From contig JAOSKN010000001.1 of assembly GCA_027493525.1 (NCBI GenBank), forward strand, positions 1-64,000: DNA of 64,000 bases, written 5' to 3'. This document shows positions 34,644-43,743 of this stretch, piece by piece (positions within the stretch are counted from its first letter, which is position 1; every line of letters starts with the position of its first letter). The notes under the pieces were generated by a model. The model was not told the origin of the DNA, did no database searches, and saw only the letters and a program-made list of their open reading frames with translations. The position numbers and the translations under genes are program-made. The stretch is from Planctomycetota bacterium (GTDB taxonomy: Bacteria > Planctomycetota > SZUA-567 > H5-PLA8).

Positions 34644-35744
34644 GTGAAAACCCGCGCCGCGGTGCTCTTCGCGCCGCACGAACCCTTCCGCATCGAGACG
34701 CTGGATCTCCAGCCGCCCAAATCGCGCGAGGTGCTGGTGAAGCTCCAGGCCGCCGGCGTCTGCCACAGCGACTGGCACATCGCGACCGGCGACACGAAAC
34801 ATCCCCTGCCGGCCGTCTGCGGGCACGAAGGCTCGGGGATCGTGGAGGCCGTGGGCGAAGGCGTCGCGAGCGTCAAGCCCGGCGAGCGCGTCGCGCTCAA
34901 CTGGGCGCCGAACTGCGGGAGCTGCTTTTACTGCGCGCACGGCCGCCCGGCGCTCTGTGAGGCCTACCGCGGCCTGATCTGGCAGGGCGTGCTGATGGAC
35001 GGCACGCCGCGGCTTTCGCTGGGCGGGAAGCCTGTCTACCACTACTGCGCGCTGGCGTGCTTCAGCGAGTACGCCGTCGTGCCGGAGGCTTCCTGCGTCA
35101 AGCTGGGCGTCGAGACGGAGCCGCGGATCGCGGCGCTGGTGGGCTGCGCGGTGAGCACCGGCGTGGGCGCGGCGGTGAACACGGTGGAGATCCCCGCGGG
35201 CGCGAGCGTGGCGGTGCTGGGCGCGGGCGGGATCGGGAGCTGCGTGGTTCTCGGCGCGCGGCTGCGCGGCGCGGGGACGGTCGTCGTCGTGGACCGGGCT
35301 AAGGAGAAGATGAAGCTCGCTCTCGAACTGGGCGCGACGCACGCGCTTGAAGCCGGCCCGGAGTCGCCCCGGCGCATCCGCGAACTGACCGGCGGGCGCG
35401 GCGCGGACTTCGTTTTCGAGGCCGTCGGCGTGCCGGCGGTGCAGGAGCAGGCGCTGGAGTGCGTCCGCCCCGGCGGGACGCTGGTGCTGGTGGGGCTCGC
35501 GCCGATGGGGACTTCGACCCAACTGCCCGGCGCGATCATCACGCGCCGCGAGCTGACCGTGCGCGGCTGCTACTACGGCACGTGCGAGCCCGCGCGCGAC
35601 TTCCCGCGCTTCGCGCGCTGGCACGCCGAGGGCAAGCTGCCGCTGGAGAAGCTCGTCACGCGGACCTACGCGCTCGACGAGATCAACGCGGCCTACGCCG
35701 ACCTGCTCGCGGGAAAGCTCGCGCGCGGCGTGATCGTGTTCTGA
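34644..35744 (+). CDS. Zinc-dependent alcohol dehydrogenase, MDR superfamily (copy 1)
   Basis: The 366-residue enzyme has the catalytic-zinc Cys in AAGVCHSDWH, GHEGSGIV with the zinc His, the structural-zinc cysteines CGSCFYCAHGRPALC, and a Rossmann motif VLGAGGIGSCVV. It oxidises an alcohol with NAD(P). The layout is closest to class III-like/Rxyl_3153-type enzymes. GTG start behind GGAG. It precedes the esterase-like gene by 24 bases, and a second related enzyme lies at 42592. Substrate unknown. Confidence 0.88.
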   Translation: MKTRAAVLFAPHEPFRIETLDLQPPKSREVLVKLQAAGVCHSDWHIATGDTKHPLPAVCGHEGSGIVEAVGEGVASVKPGERVALNWAPNCGSCFYCAHGRPALCEAYRGLIWQGVLMDGTPRLSLGGKPVYHYCALACFSEYAVVPEASCVKLGVETEPRIAALVGCAVSTGVGAAVNTVEIPAGASVAVLGAGGIGSCVVLGARLRGAGTVVVVDRAKEKMKLALELGATHALEAGPESPRRIRELTGGRGADFVFEAVGVPAVQEQALECVRPGGTLVLVGLAPMGTSTQLPGAIITRRELTVRGCYYGTCEPARDFPRFARWHAEGKLPLEKLVTRTYALDEINAAYADLLAGKLARGVIVF

Positions 35745-35768
35745 AGCCCGGAAGAAAGGACGACTCAT

Positions 35769-37994
35769 ATGAACGACGCGGCCGGACGGCGGCGGATCGA
35801 AGCGCTCCGCGGATACCTGCGCCCGAGCCCCGAGTGGGACGCCTGGCTCGAGAAAAGCGGCGAGTTGCCGCCGGATTTCGACGCGCTACGGTCCGTGCCG
35901 AACCTGCCCGAGCCGCTGCGCTTCGGCGGGACCGAGGCCCGGAGCCCGCGCGACTGGCCGGCCACGCGCGAGCGGATCCTCGAGGCGTTCCGGCGCTGGG
36001 TCATCGGGAGCTATCCCGAAACGCCGGGCAACGTGGCCGCCGAGACGCTTGAGGAGCACGCCGAACCCGACGGCTCGCGGGTGCGCGAGGTGCTGCTGAC
36101 GTTCGGCCCCGAACGGCGCGCGCGGCTCCACGCGCAACTCGCCCTGCCGCCCGGCCCCGGCCCGTTTCCGGTCTTCATGACGCAGCGCAACCATTACGGC
36201 TGGGGGCGCGTGGCGCTGGCGCGCGGGTACGCGGCGGCGATCTACGACGGCTGCGACGGGACCGACGACACGCAGGCCTTCAAAGAGCACTGGCCGGAGC
36301 ACGACTGGTCGATGCTCTGCCGCCGCGCCTGGGGCGGCGGGCGCGTGCTGGACTGGCTGCACACGCTGCCGGAGATCGACCGGCGCAACGCCTGCATCAC
36401 CGGGCACAGCCGCAACGGGAAGCTCTCGCTGATCGCCGGCGCGATCGACGCGCGCTTCACCGCGGTGATCTCCAGCTCCAGCGGGATCGGCGGCGCCTGC
36501 CCGTACCGCTTCGCCAACGAGGCGCAATTCAGCGAGGGGATCGAGCTGATCACGTTCAACTTCAAGGAATGGTTCCACCCGCGGCTGCGCTTCTTCGCGG
36601 GACGCGAGGACCGGCTGCCGGTGGACGCGAACCTGCTCCTGGCGCTGAGCGCCCCGCGCGCGGTGCTGGTCAGCACGGCGCTTAACGACCCGTGCGAGAG
36701 CGCGCGCGCCAACGAGCTGGCCGTGGATTCGGCGCAGGCGGCGTGGAAGCTCCAGGGCGCGGACGCCGCGGAGAAGCTGCGGCTGCTCTACCGCTGGGGC
36801 GAGCACGAGGTCCACGCGGAGGATCTGGAAGCCTACCTCGACTGGTGCGACCTGCATTTCGGCCGCGCCGGCGCGAGCGAGGCCGCGCGGATCCGGGGGC
36901 GCTTCGGCGAGACCCGGTTCTATCCGTATCGCTACGAGGCGTGGCGGGCGCGCGGCGACGAGGACACGGCGCCGGAACCTCAGGAGCTCGCGCGGCCGCC
37001 GGCTTCGATCCAGGCCTGGGAAGCCGGCAGGGAGGAACGGCGCGCGCGGATCGAATGGCTGCTGGGCGAGGCGCCCCCGAGCGCCGCGCGGAAGCACGGG
37101 CCGTACGGGCGCGAGGCGGAGTACGCGAGCGTGCTGCTGCACCGCCCGGGCCTCGGCGCGCCGCCGACGCTTGTGCGCGAGGCCTTCAGCTTCGGGGAGT
37201 ACGTGTCCGGGCACCTGTACGCGCCGCGCGTGGCGCTCGAACGCGCGCGCGCGGGCGGGCCGAAGCTGCCCCTGGCGGTCTGGCTGCAGCCGGAGTCCGT
37301 CGCCAGCGGATACTCCGCGGCGTACACGCGCGGTGAACGCCTGCCCGCCCCGCTGGCCAGGGCCGGCTTCGCGGTGCTCGCCTTCGACGCCATCGGAAAC
37401 GGCGGGCGGATCCAGGAAGGAGCGCGCTTCTACGAGCGCTACCCGCGCTGGTCGCTGCTGGGGAAGCAGGTCCACGACGCGCGGCGGGCGGTGGACGCGG
37501 CGCGCGAACTCGAAGGCGTCGACCCGGAGCGGATCTTCCTGGTCGGCTTCGGACTCGGCGGCATGGCGGCGCTGCTGGCGGGCGCGCTGGATCAGCGGGT
37601 CGCCGGGGTGGCGAGCGCCTGCGGGTTCTCGCCGTTCCGCGCCGAGCGCCCCGCCGCGCCTTCCGGGGGCCTGGCACGATACGCGCTGTGGGACGCGGGC
37701 GGCCTGCTGCCGCGGCTGGGCCGCTTCGCCGGCGAGCCAAGCCGCGTGCCGATCGACTTCGACGAGATCCTGGCGCTGCTCGCGCCGCGCCCGCTGCTTT
37801 GCGTCACGCCGCGCTTCGACCGCGAGGCCGATTTCGAAGCCGTGCAATGCGCGCTGGACCGCGCGGCCGGGATCTACGCGCTTTACGGGGCCGGACCGAA
37901 GCTGTGGCGGCATGCGCCCGACGATCACCGCCGCTACGGACCGGAACTGCAAGCCCCGCTTCACGCGGCGCTCCGGCGAGCCGCGGGGCGGTAA
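35769..37994 (+). CDS. Double alpha/beta-hydrolase: CE15-like esterase domain plus a second hydrolase domain lacking the nucleophile
   Basis: The 741-residue protein has two alpha/beta-hydrolase units. The first (about 50-380) resembles CE15 glucuronoyl esterases, with the nucleophile elbow ITGHSRNGKLS (S214) and the RRAWGGGRVLDWL segment. CE15 enzymes cut ester links between glucuronoxylan and lignin. The second (about 440-735) has an elbow reading LVGFGLGGMAA, where Gly595 replaces the expected Ser, so it is probably not a working esterase. No signal peptide is seen. RBS AAAGGA. It lies between an alcohol dehydrogenase and an unknown helical protein on one strand. Confidence 0.78.
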   Translation: MNDAAGRRRIEALRGYLRPSPEWDAWLEKSGELPPDFDALRSVPNLPEPLRFGGTEARSPRDWPATRERILEAFRRWVIGSYPETPGNVAAETLEEHAEPDGSRVREVLLTFGPERRARLHAQLALPPGPGPFPVFMTQRNHYGWGRVALARGYAAAIYDGCDGTDDTQAFKEHWPEHDWSMLCRRAWGGGRVLDWLHTLPEIDRRNACITGHSRNGKLSLIAGAIDARFTAVISSSSGIGGACPYRFANEAQFSEGIELITFNFKEWFHPRLRFFAGREDRLPVDANLLLALSAPRAVLVSTALNDPCESARANELAVDSAQAAWKLQGADAAEKLRLLYRWGEHEVHAEDLEAYLDWCDLHFGRAGASEAARIRGRFGETRFYPYRYEAWRARGDEDTAPEPQELARPPASIQAWEAGREERRARIEWLLGEAPPSAARKHGPYGREAEYASVLLHRPGLGAPPTLVREAFSFGEYVSGHLYAPRVALERARAGGPKLPLAVWLQPESVASGYSAAYTRGERLPAPLARAGFAVLAFDAIGNGGRIQEGARFYERYPRWSLLGKQVHDARRAVDAARELEGVDPERIFLVGFGLGGMAALLAGALDQRVAGVASACGFSPFRAERPAAPSGGLARYALWDAGGLLPRLGRFAGEPSRVPIDFDEILALLAPRPLLCVTPRFDREADFEAVQCALDRAAGIYALYGAGPKLWRHAPDDHRRYGPELQAPLHAALRRAAGR

Positions 37995-38066
37995 GCGGCG
38001 GCGTGCGAGCGCGTGCTGCGCATGGTAAGCTGGGAATTCGCCGCTCGAGACCGTGGAGGTTTACTC

Positions 38067-39428
38067 ATGCGCACGCGACCCGTCGAACCTTCCAGGAGCC
38101 TGGACGAAGCCTTCGAGCGCTTCACGCAGGAGATCGGCGCGTGGGTCGGCGACGCGACGGCCGCCTACCGCGAGACCCCGCCGAGCGACGTCCACGACCA
38201 GGGCACCTACACGACCGCGTGGGCGCCGTACGCGCGCCTTTCGAACGACGCGCGCCCCGCGGCCTTCATGAAAGAGCTGCGCGACCGGATCGCGGCGCAC
38301 TTCACTTCCACCGGCAAGTGGCGGCATGGCTACTGGCGCATGCAGGAGGCGCACCACGGCACGGAGCACTACGAGCTGTTCCTCGGCGCGCTGGCGGAAC
38401 TGGATCCGGCCGACGCCGCGACCGCGCGGCAACTCGACGACGCCGCCGAGCACCTGGGCAACTGGTCGAGCGAAGTGCCCGACTGGTACGATTGGGAGCG
38501 CGGCGTATACCTTTCGATGTACTTCGGCGCGGACGGGATCAAGCGCGGCGCGGCGGAGATCCTGAACGTCCCGGACCACCTGCGCTGCGCGAACATCGCG
38601 CTGCTGGCGCACGCCGCGACGCGGAAGCCGCGCTACCTCGAACTGGCGGCGGCGTACGCCGGGCGCTGGGCGGAGGCGCTGCTGGCCGAGCCGCGCATCC
38701 CGGTGGGGCTCGACGCGCGCGGCGCCGTCTTCGACCTGGAAGGCGAGTCGCGGCAGGCGTATCAGGGATTCGCGGGGATGGCCTTCTCCGACGACGGCGG
38801 CGGGCTGGCGAGCGAGACCGACCGCGCGGAGAACTTCCTGGCCTCGGGCGTGGTCAAGACCTTCCTGGAACTCTTCCGGCACACGCGCGAGCCGAAGTTC
38901 CTCCGCGCCGCCGAGAAACTCCTCGACGTGCTGGCGCGGGAGGTCGCCGACCCCGACGCGGGCGCGGCCGTGGCGGACCTGCGCCGCTACCGCCGCTTGA
39001 TGGAATCCGAACGCTACGACGACGCGCTGCGCCAGGCCGGCCAGGGCCTCGATCCCGGCGCGATCCGCGAGCTGGGCATCGAGCCGGAACTCAAGCGCCC
39101 ATCGCGCCCCAGCGGAATCGGGAAGCGCGCGGACATGCCGCGCTGGTTCGAGAACGGCGCGCCGCGCCGGCACGGCCCGGTGCTGCTCGCCGCGCTGGCC
39201 GAACTGAACCGCGACGAGGCGCTGGCGCGGCAGGCGCTGGACCTCGGGCGGACCTGCCTGGCCCTGGCGCGGGAGGCCTACCCGCACGGGCGCGAGCACG
39301 GCTGCAGCGCGCGCTCGATCAGCGCCGTCGCGCGCGGGCATGGCCGGGACAACCACGCCGGCGTCGTCACCGAGGTCTACGCGCCGCTGGCCGAGGCCTT
39401 CGGCCTGGGCCGCGCCGCGAAGGCCTGA
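38067..39428 (+). CDS. Unknown soluble protein, probable alpha/alpha-barrel
   Basis: The 453-residue protein starts at MRTRPVEP behind GGAGGT. It is rich in Trp, Tyr, Arg and Asp with evenly spaced helices, for example ALAELDPADAATARQLDDAAEHLG and TRKPRYLELAAAYAGRWAEALL, a pattern seen in (alpha/alpha)6-barrel glycosidases, lyases and epimerases. Aromatic motifs WRHGYWRMQEAHHGTEHYELFLGAL and WYDWERGVYLSMYFGADG may line a sugar-binding groove. No signal peptide. The setting after an esterase-like gene suggests carbohydrate work. I cannot name the family. Confidence 0.7.
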   Translation: MRTRPVEPSRSLDEAFERFTQEIGAWVGDATAAYRETPPSDVHDQGTYTTAWAPYARLSNDARPAAFMKELRDRIAAHFTSTGKWRHGYWRMQEAHHGTEHYELFLGALAELDPADAATARQLDDAAEHLGNWSSEVPDWYDWERGVYLSMYFGADGIKRGAAEILNVPDHLRCANIALLAHAATRKPRYLELAAAYAGRWAEALLAEPRIPVGLDARGAVFDLEGESRQAYQGFAGMAFSDDGGGLASETDRAENFLASGVVKTFLELFRHTREPKFLRAAEKLLDVLAREVADPDAGAAVADLRRYRRLMESERYDDALRQAGQGLDPGAIRELGIEPELKRPSRPSGIGKRADMPRWFENGAPRRHGPVLLAALAELNRDEALARQALDLGRTCLALAREAYPHGREHGCSARSISAVARGHGRDNHAGVVTEVYAPLAEAFGLGRAAKA

Positions 39429-39434
39429 GGCTCC

Positions 39435-40982
39435 TCACTTCACCTCGAGCTCGATCGGCTCGGACGCCAGCTTGCAGCGGAAAACCGAGAGGCCGCGCGC
39501 AAGGAGTTTCTGGCGCTGCTCCTCGTCGCCCAGGTAGGCCGTCGAGTTCACGCCCTGCGAGACGTCGTAGCTCACCGCCAGCTTGTAGACGCCCGGCCCG
39601 GGCAGCACGTATTCGCTCAGGTCCACCGTGCGATGCCCGCGGCCCGCGTGTCCGAAGACCTCCTGCCGCGCGCCGGCGGCCAGATCGATGAAGTCGTCCC
39701 AATGCGCGCCCAGAAAGATCTGCGGGATCTGCCGGTCCGCCAACTTGACGGCGCTCCCGTCGGGCGCGGTCAGCGTGAAGACGTACCGCGGCCCGCCGCG
39801 GCCCCAGAGATCGACGCAACGCGCGACGGTGAGCGTCTCGCCGGAGGTGTTCTCCAGAAAGACCTTCACGGGAACCTTCGTGTCGGCTGAGCGGTCCACG
39901 ACGAGCTGCGCCGGCTCCAGCGACAGCTTGAGTGCCCGCTCCGGATGGGCGGCGAGGATGGCGGAACGGATCGAGACCAGCCGCGCTTTCACCTCGGGGT
40001 CGTCCGCGCGGGCCTCCGCCGCGCGCAAGGCGTCGAGGACCGGAAAGCCCGCGGCCTTGAGCCGCTGCGCGGCCTCGTCGCGCGCCTCGAACGCCTCCGC
40101 GCCGAGGCCCGTAATCCATTTCGCGACCTGGTCCGGATCGCCCGCGCCGGCTTCCCCGGTTGCGGACCTTCCGCCGTCCTTGGGCGGGAGCTGCCGGTCC
40201 TCGCCTTTCGACGGCTGGCCCGCCAGGCCGGCCAGCAGCGCCAGCACGCCCACCGATCCCAATCCGAGCTTGAACATGGCCGAGACTCCCTTCGGGGTGG
40301 GCAGAGCGTCCGCAAACGCGGCGCTCCGCGAACTGTCCAGCAATTCCGTCCAGGCCTGCACCTGGCCCGGACCCGGATCCTTCGTACCCGCCGCCGCCGC
40401 GCGCATCCGCTCGGCAAGCGTCGTCGAGCCCAGGAAGAGGCCCAGCAGGGCCAGCCGCTCGCGCAGCCGTTCCAGCCCGCGGTGCACGCGGACCTTCGCG
40501 GCGCCCGGCGAACACCCCAGCGCCTCGCCCAGCGCGCCGTACTCCAGGCCGGCGTAGAAGCGGAGCACCAGCGGCTGGCGGACGGCTTCGGGGAGCCGGT
40601 CCAGTTCCTCGCGCAATGCCTCCGCCCAGGCGTCCTGCGCGCAACCTTCGGGCGCCGCCTCGCGCATGCGCCGTTCCTCCCGGCGGCGCTCCGCGCGCCG
40701 CGCGCGGAGCAGTTTCAAGGCCACGTTGCAACCGATGCGCAGGATCCAGGCTCCGGCCTGCCGCTCCCGCGCCTCGGGGTCGGCCTCGCGCGCCCGGAAC
40801 CGCCCGGCGTGCGCGCGAAGCAGGAGGAAGGTCTCCTGGCAGGCGTCCTCGGCGAGCGCGTCGTCGCCCAGGATGCCGCGCGCGGCCCGGAAGAGCCCCG
40901 CGCCATGCCGTTCCACCAGCACGGCCCAGGCACGCGGCTCGCGCCGCTGGCTCAGCGCCTGGAGGGCTTCCGTCGTCGTCAT
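39435..40982 (-). CDS. ECF-type RNA polymerase sigma factor with fused membrane anchor and external domain
   Basis: The 515-residue protein begins with sigma region 2 (about 18-92; ILGDDALAEDACQETFLLLRAHAGRF) and region 4 (about 125-178; LDRLPEAVRQPLVLRFYAGLEYGALGEALGCSPGAAKVRVHRGLERL). A linker and one hydrophobic helix (about 236-255, FKLGLGSVGVLALLAGLAG) follow. The rest, about 255 residues, would be outside the membrane and is beta-rich with Ala/Glu helices. No separate anti-sigma gene is adjacent, so the fused part may sense and restrain the sigma domains. Such C-terminal extensions are known for ECF groups of planctomycetes. Start ATG 40982; the frame upstream is not supported. Confidence 0.85.
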   Translation of the reverse strand: MTTTEALQALSQRREPRAWAVLVERHGAGLFRAARGILGDDALAEDACQETFLLLRAHAGRFRAREADPEARERQAGAWILRIGCNVALKLLRARRAERRREERRMREAAPEGCAQDAWAEALREELDRLPEAVRQPLVLRFYAGLEYGALGEALGCSPGAAKVRVHRGLERLRERLALLGLFLGSTTLAERMRAAAAGTKDPGPGQVQAWTELLDSSRSAAFADALPTPKGVSAMFKLGLGSVGVLALLAGLAGQPSKGEDRQLPPKDGGRSATGEAGAGDPDQVAKWITGLGAEAFEARDEAAQRLKAAGFPVLDALRAAEARADDPEVKARLVSIRSAILAAHPERALKLSLEPAQLVVDRSADTKVPVKVFLENTSGETLTVARCVDLWGRGGPRYVFTLTAPDGSAVKLADRQIPQIFLGAHWDDFIDLAAGARQEVFGHAGRGHRTVDLSEYVLPGPGVYKLAVSYDVSQGVNSTAYLGDEEQRQKLLARGLSVFRCKLASEPIELEVK

Positions 40983-41139
40983 GGCAGCTCCGGCAGCTCC
41001 CGGGCGCGGACTTCGCAGAGTGAATCCAGCCGCAGCGCGGGGCGTTACAGGAAAATCGATTTTTCGCCCAACTCCAGACGAGTAGGATACTTGAAGCCAT
41101 GACTGCGCAACGGGTTTCAGAACGGCATGGAGGTGCGGC

Positions 41140-42561
41140 TTGAACAGCGGCCTGTTCATCGGCGGGAAGTGGGTTTCCGGCGGAGAACCGCTGGAGGTCC
41201 GTAACAAGTACAGCGGCGCGAAGCTCGGCGCGGTCGCGACGGCCACCCCGGCCGACGTGAAGGCCGCCGTTGGCGCGGCGCTGGCCTTCGCGCCGACCAT
41301 GGCCGAGACGCCGCTCCACAAGCGCGCGGCCTGGCTTCGGCGGACTTCCGAACTGCTGCTGCAACGGAAAGAGTCCCTGGGCAAGACCATCGCCGCCGAA
41401 GCCGGCAAGGCGCTGAAGTTCAGCCTCAGCGAGGTTGAGCGCGCCGCCTCGACCTTCGACTTCGCCGCCGAAGAAGCCCGGCGCATCCACGGCGAGACGG
41501 TCCCGCTCGACGGCTCGCCCGCAGGCGAGGGTTACTTCGGCTTCTGGCTGCGGCGGCCGGTCGGCGTGGTGGGCGCGATCACGCCCTTCAACTTCCCGCT
41601 GAACCTGGTCGCGCACAAGCTCGCGCCAGCGCTGGCGGCGGGGAACCCGGTGGTGCTCAAGCCGGCCGAGCAGACGCCGCTGACGGCGGCGGCGCTCTTC
41701 GAGATTCTATTGGAAGCCGGCGTGCCGCCGGAGGCGCTCCAACTCGTGCAAGGGTACGGCGAGGTTGCCGGCGAGGCGCTGGTCACCGACCCGCGCGTGG
41801 CCAAGATCAGCTTCACCGGCAGCCGCGCGGTGGGCGAACACATCACGCGCGTGGCGGGGATCAAGAAGGTCACGCTGGAGCTGGGCAACACCTCGCCGGT
41901 GATCGTCGCGCCCGACGCGGACCTGGAGTACGTGGCCAAGCGCTGCGCGATCGGCGCGTTCGCGAACTCGGGGCAGGTCTGCATCAGCGTGCAGCGCATC
42001 TACGGCGCGCGTGAGATCGTTGAGCCGTTCAACGCGCAGTTCGTGAAGGCGGCCGAGGCGCTGAAGGTCGGCGACCCGCTGCTGCCGGAGACCGACGTGG
42101 GGCCGCTGATCGAGGAGTCCGCGACGGCGCGCGTGGCCGCGTGGGTGGACGAAGCCGCCGCGCAGGGCGCGAAGGTGCTGACCGGCGGGAAGCGCGAAGG
42201 CCCGGTCTACCGCCCGACGGTGCTGTCGGCGGTGCGCCCGGAGATGAAGGTGGTCGCGCAGGAGGTCTTCGGCCCCGTCGCGAGCGTGCTCTCGTGCGAC
42301 AATTTCGACTCGGCGCTGGCGCAGGCCAACGCTTCGGACTACGGGCTGCACGCCTCGATCTTCACGCAGGATATCGACCGGGTGCTGCACGCGGTCAGAA
42401 AGCTCGACTTCGGCGGCGTGGTCGTCAACGAATTCCCGATCTTCCGCGTGGATCACATGCCCTACGGCGGCAACAAGCAGTCGGGCCTGGGCCGCGAAGG
42501 CGTACGCTTCGCGCTCGAAGAGATGACGAACATCCAAATGGTGGTGATCAAGCTGAAATAG
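41140..42561 (+). CDS. NAD(P)-dependent aldehyde dehydrogenase
   Basis: The 473-residue enzyme has the full ALDH pattern: GAITPFNFPLNLVAHK, the Rossmann KISFTGSRAVGEHI, catalytic E247 in TLELGN, nucleophile C281 in NSGQVCIS, and EVFGPVASV near the end. It oxidises an aldehyde to its acid. TTG start, with GGAGGT six bases before it; no ATG fits. The alcohol dehydrogenase 30 bases downstream could supply its aldehyde, giving a two-step alcohol-to-acid route. Substrate unknown; the overall form is close to lactaldehyde or succinate-semialdehyde types. Confidence 0.93.
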   Translation: MNSGLFIGGKWVSGGEPLEVRNKYSGAKLGAVATATPADVKAAVGAALAFAPTMAETPLHKRAAWLRRTSELLLQRKESLGKTIAAEAGKALKFSLSEVERAASTFDFAAEEARRIHGETVPLDGSPAGEGYFGFWLRRPVGVVGAITPFNFPLNLVAHKLAPALAAGNPVVLKPAEQTPLTAAALFEILLEAGVPPEALQLVQGYGEVAGEALVTDPRVAKISFTGSRAVGEHITRVAGIKKVTLELGNTSPVIVAPDADLEYVAKRCAIGAFANSGQVCISVQRIYGAREIVEPFNAQFVKAAEALKVGDPLLPETDVGPLIEESATARVAAWVDEAAAQGAKVLTGGKREGPVYRPTVLSAVRPEMKVVAQEVFGPVASVLSCDNFDSALAQANASDYGLHASIFTQDIDRVLHAVRKLDFGGVVVNEFPIFRVDHMPYGGNKQSGLGREGVRFALEEMTNIQMVVIKLK

Positions 42562-42591
42562 CCGTCCGGAGCCCGCTCAAAGGAGCCGTGG

Positions 42592-43722
42592 ATGCGCACG
42601 CCCGCCGCCGTGCTGTACGAGATGGAGTTGCCCGCGCCGTACGAGAAGTCCCAGCCGCTCAAGATCGAGGAATTGGAGCTGGAAGGCCCCGGACCCGGCG
42701 AAGTCCTCGTCGAGATCAAGGGCGCGGGGCTCTGCCACAGCGACCTTTCGGTGGTGAGCGGCGCGCGGCCGCGCGTGATGCCGATGGTGCTCGGCCACGA
42801 GGCCAGCGGGATCGTGCGCGAGACCGGCAAGGGCGTCAGCGACGTGGCCGCCGGCGACCACGTCGTGTTCAGCTACGTTCCGATCTGCGGGAAGTGCGCG
42901 TTCTGCAAGGCCGGCCGCGCGAGCCTCTGCGAGCGCGGCGGCGCGGCCAACATCGCCGGCACGCTGCTCTCCGGCGCGCGGCGCTTCAAGAACGCGAAGG
43001 GCAAGACGCTGAATCATCACCTCGGCGTGAGCGCTTTCAGCCGTTTCACCGTCGCGGCGCAGGAATCGCTGGTGAAGCTCGACCCGGCCTTCCCGCTGGC
43101 CGAGGCCGCGCTCTTCGGCTGCGCGGTGATGACCGGCGTCGGGGCGATCGTGAACACCGCGAAGGTTCAGCCCGGCGAGAGTGTGGCGGTCTTCGGGCTG
43201 GGCGGCGTGGGCTTGAGCGCCGTGATGGGCGCGAAGGTCGCCGGCGCGCACCCGATCGTCGCCGTGGACCTGCAGCCGGGGAAGCTCGCGCTCGCCCAAA
43301 GACTCGGCGCGACCCACGCGCTCAACGCGACCGCGCAGAACTTGGTCGAGCAGTTGAAATCCTTCACGCATGGCGGCGCGCATTACGCCTTCGACGCGGT
43401 GGGCCACGAGAAGGTCCTCATGCAGGCCTTCGAGGCCACGCGGCGCGGCGGGACCACCGTCGCCATCGGCCTGCCGCATCCCAAGAAGCGCCTGGAGGTC
43501 TCGCCCGTCACGATGATCGGCGAAGAGCGGACGCTGAAAGGCTGCTACATGGGCTCCTGCGTACCGCGCCGCGACATCCCGCGCTTCATCGAGCTGAAGC
43601 AGAGCGGCAAGCTGCCCGTGGACAAGCTGATCAGCGAGCCGCTCACGCTCCAGCAGCTTAACGGCGCCTTGGACGTGCTGGCGCGCGGCGAGACGGTGCG
43701 GCAGGTGGTGGTGTTTGAGTAA
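42592..43722 (+). CDS. Zinc-dependent alcohol dehydrogenase, MDR superfamily (copy 2)
   Basis: The 376-residue enzyme has GAGLCHSDLSV, GHEASGIV, structural-zinc cysteines CGKCAFCKAGRASLC and the Rossmann FGLGGVGLSAV. It shares its layout, including the C-terminal KGCYMGSCVPRRDIPRF block, with the enzyme at 34644 (RGCYYGTCEPARDFPRF), so the two are paralogues. Pairing with the aldehyde dehydrogenase immediately upstream suggests a common pathway. Cytosolic. Confidence 0.92.
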   Translation: MRTPAAVLYEMELPAPYEKSQPLKIEELELEGPGPGEVLVEIKGAGLCHSDLSVVSGARPRVMPMVLGHEASGIVRETGKGVSDVAAGDHVVFSYVPICGKCAFCKAGRASLCERGGAANIAGTLLSGARRFKNAKGKTLNHHLGVSAFSRFTVAAQESLVKLDPAFPLAEAALFGCAVMTGVGAIVNTAKVQPGESVAVFGLGGVGLSAVMGAKVAGAHPIVAVDLQPGKLALAQRLGATHALNATAQNLVEQLKSFTHGGAHYAFDAVGHEKVLMQAFEATRRGGTTVAIGLPHPKKRLEVSPVTMIGEERTLKGCYMGSCVPRRDIPRFIELKQSGKLPVDKLISEPLTLQQLNGALDVLARGETVRQVVVFE

Positions 43723-43743
43723 TTCCGGCCCAACAAGGAATGA

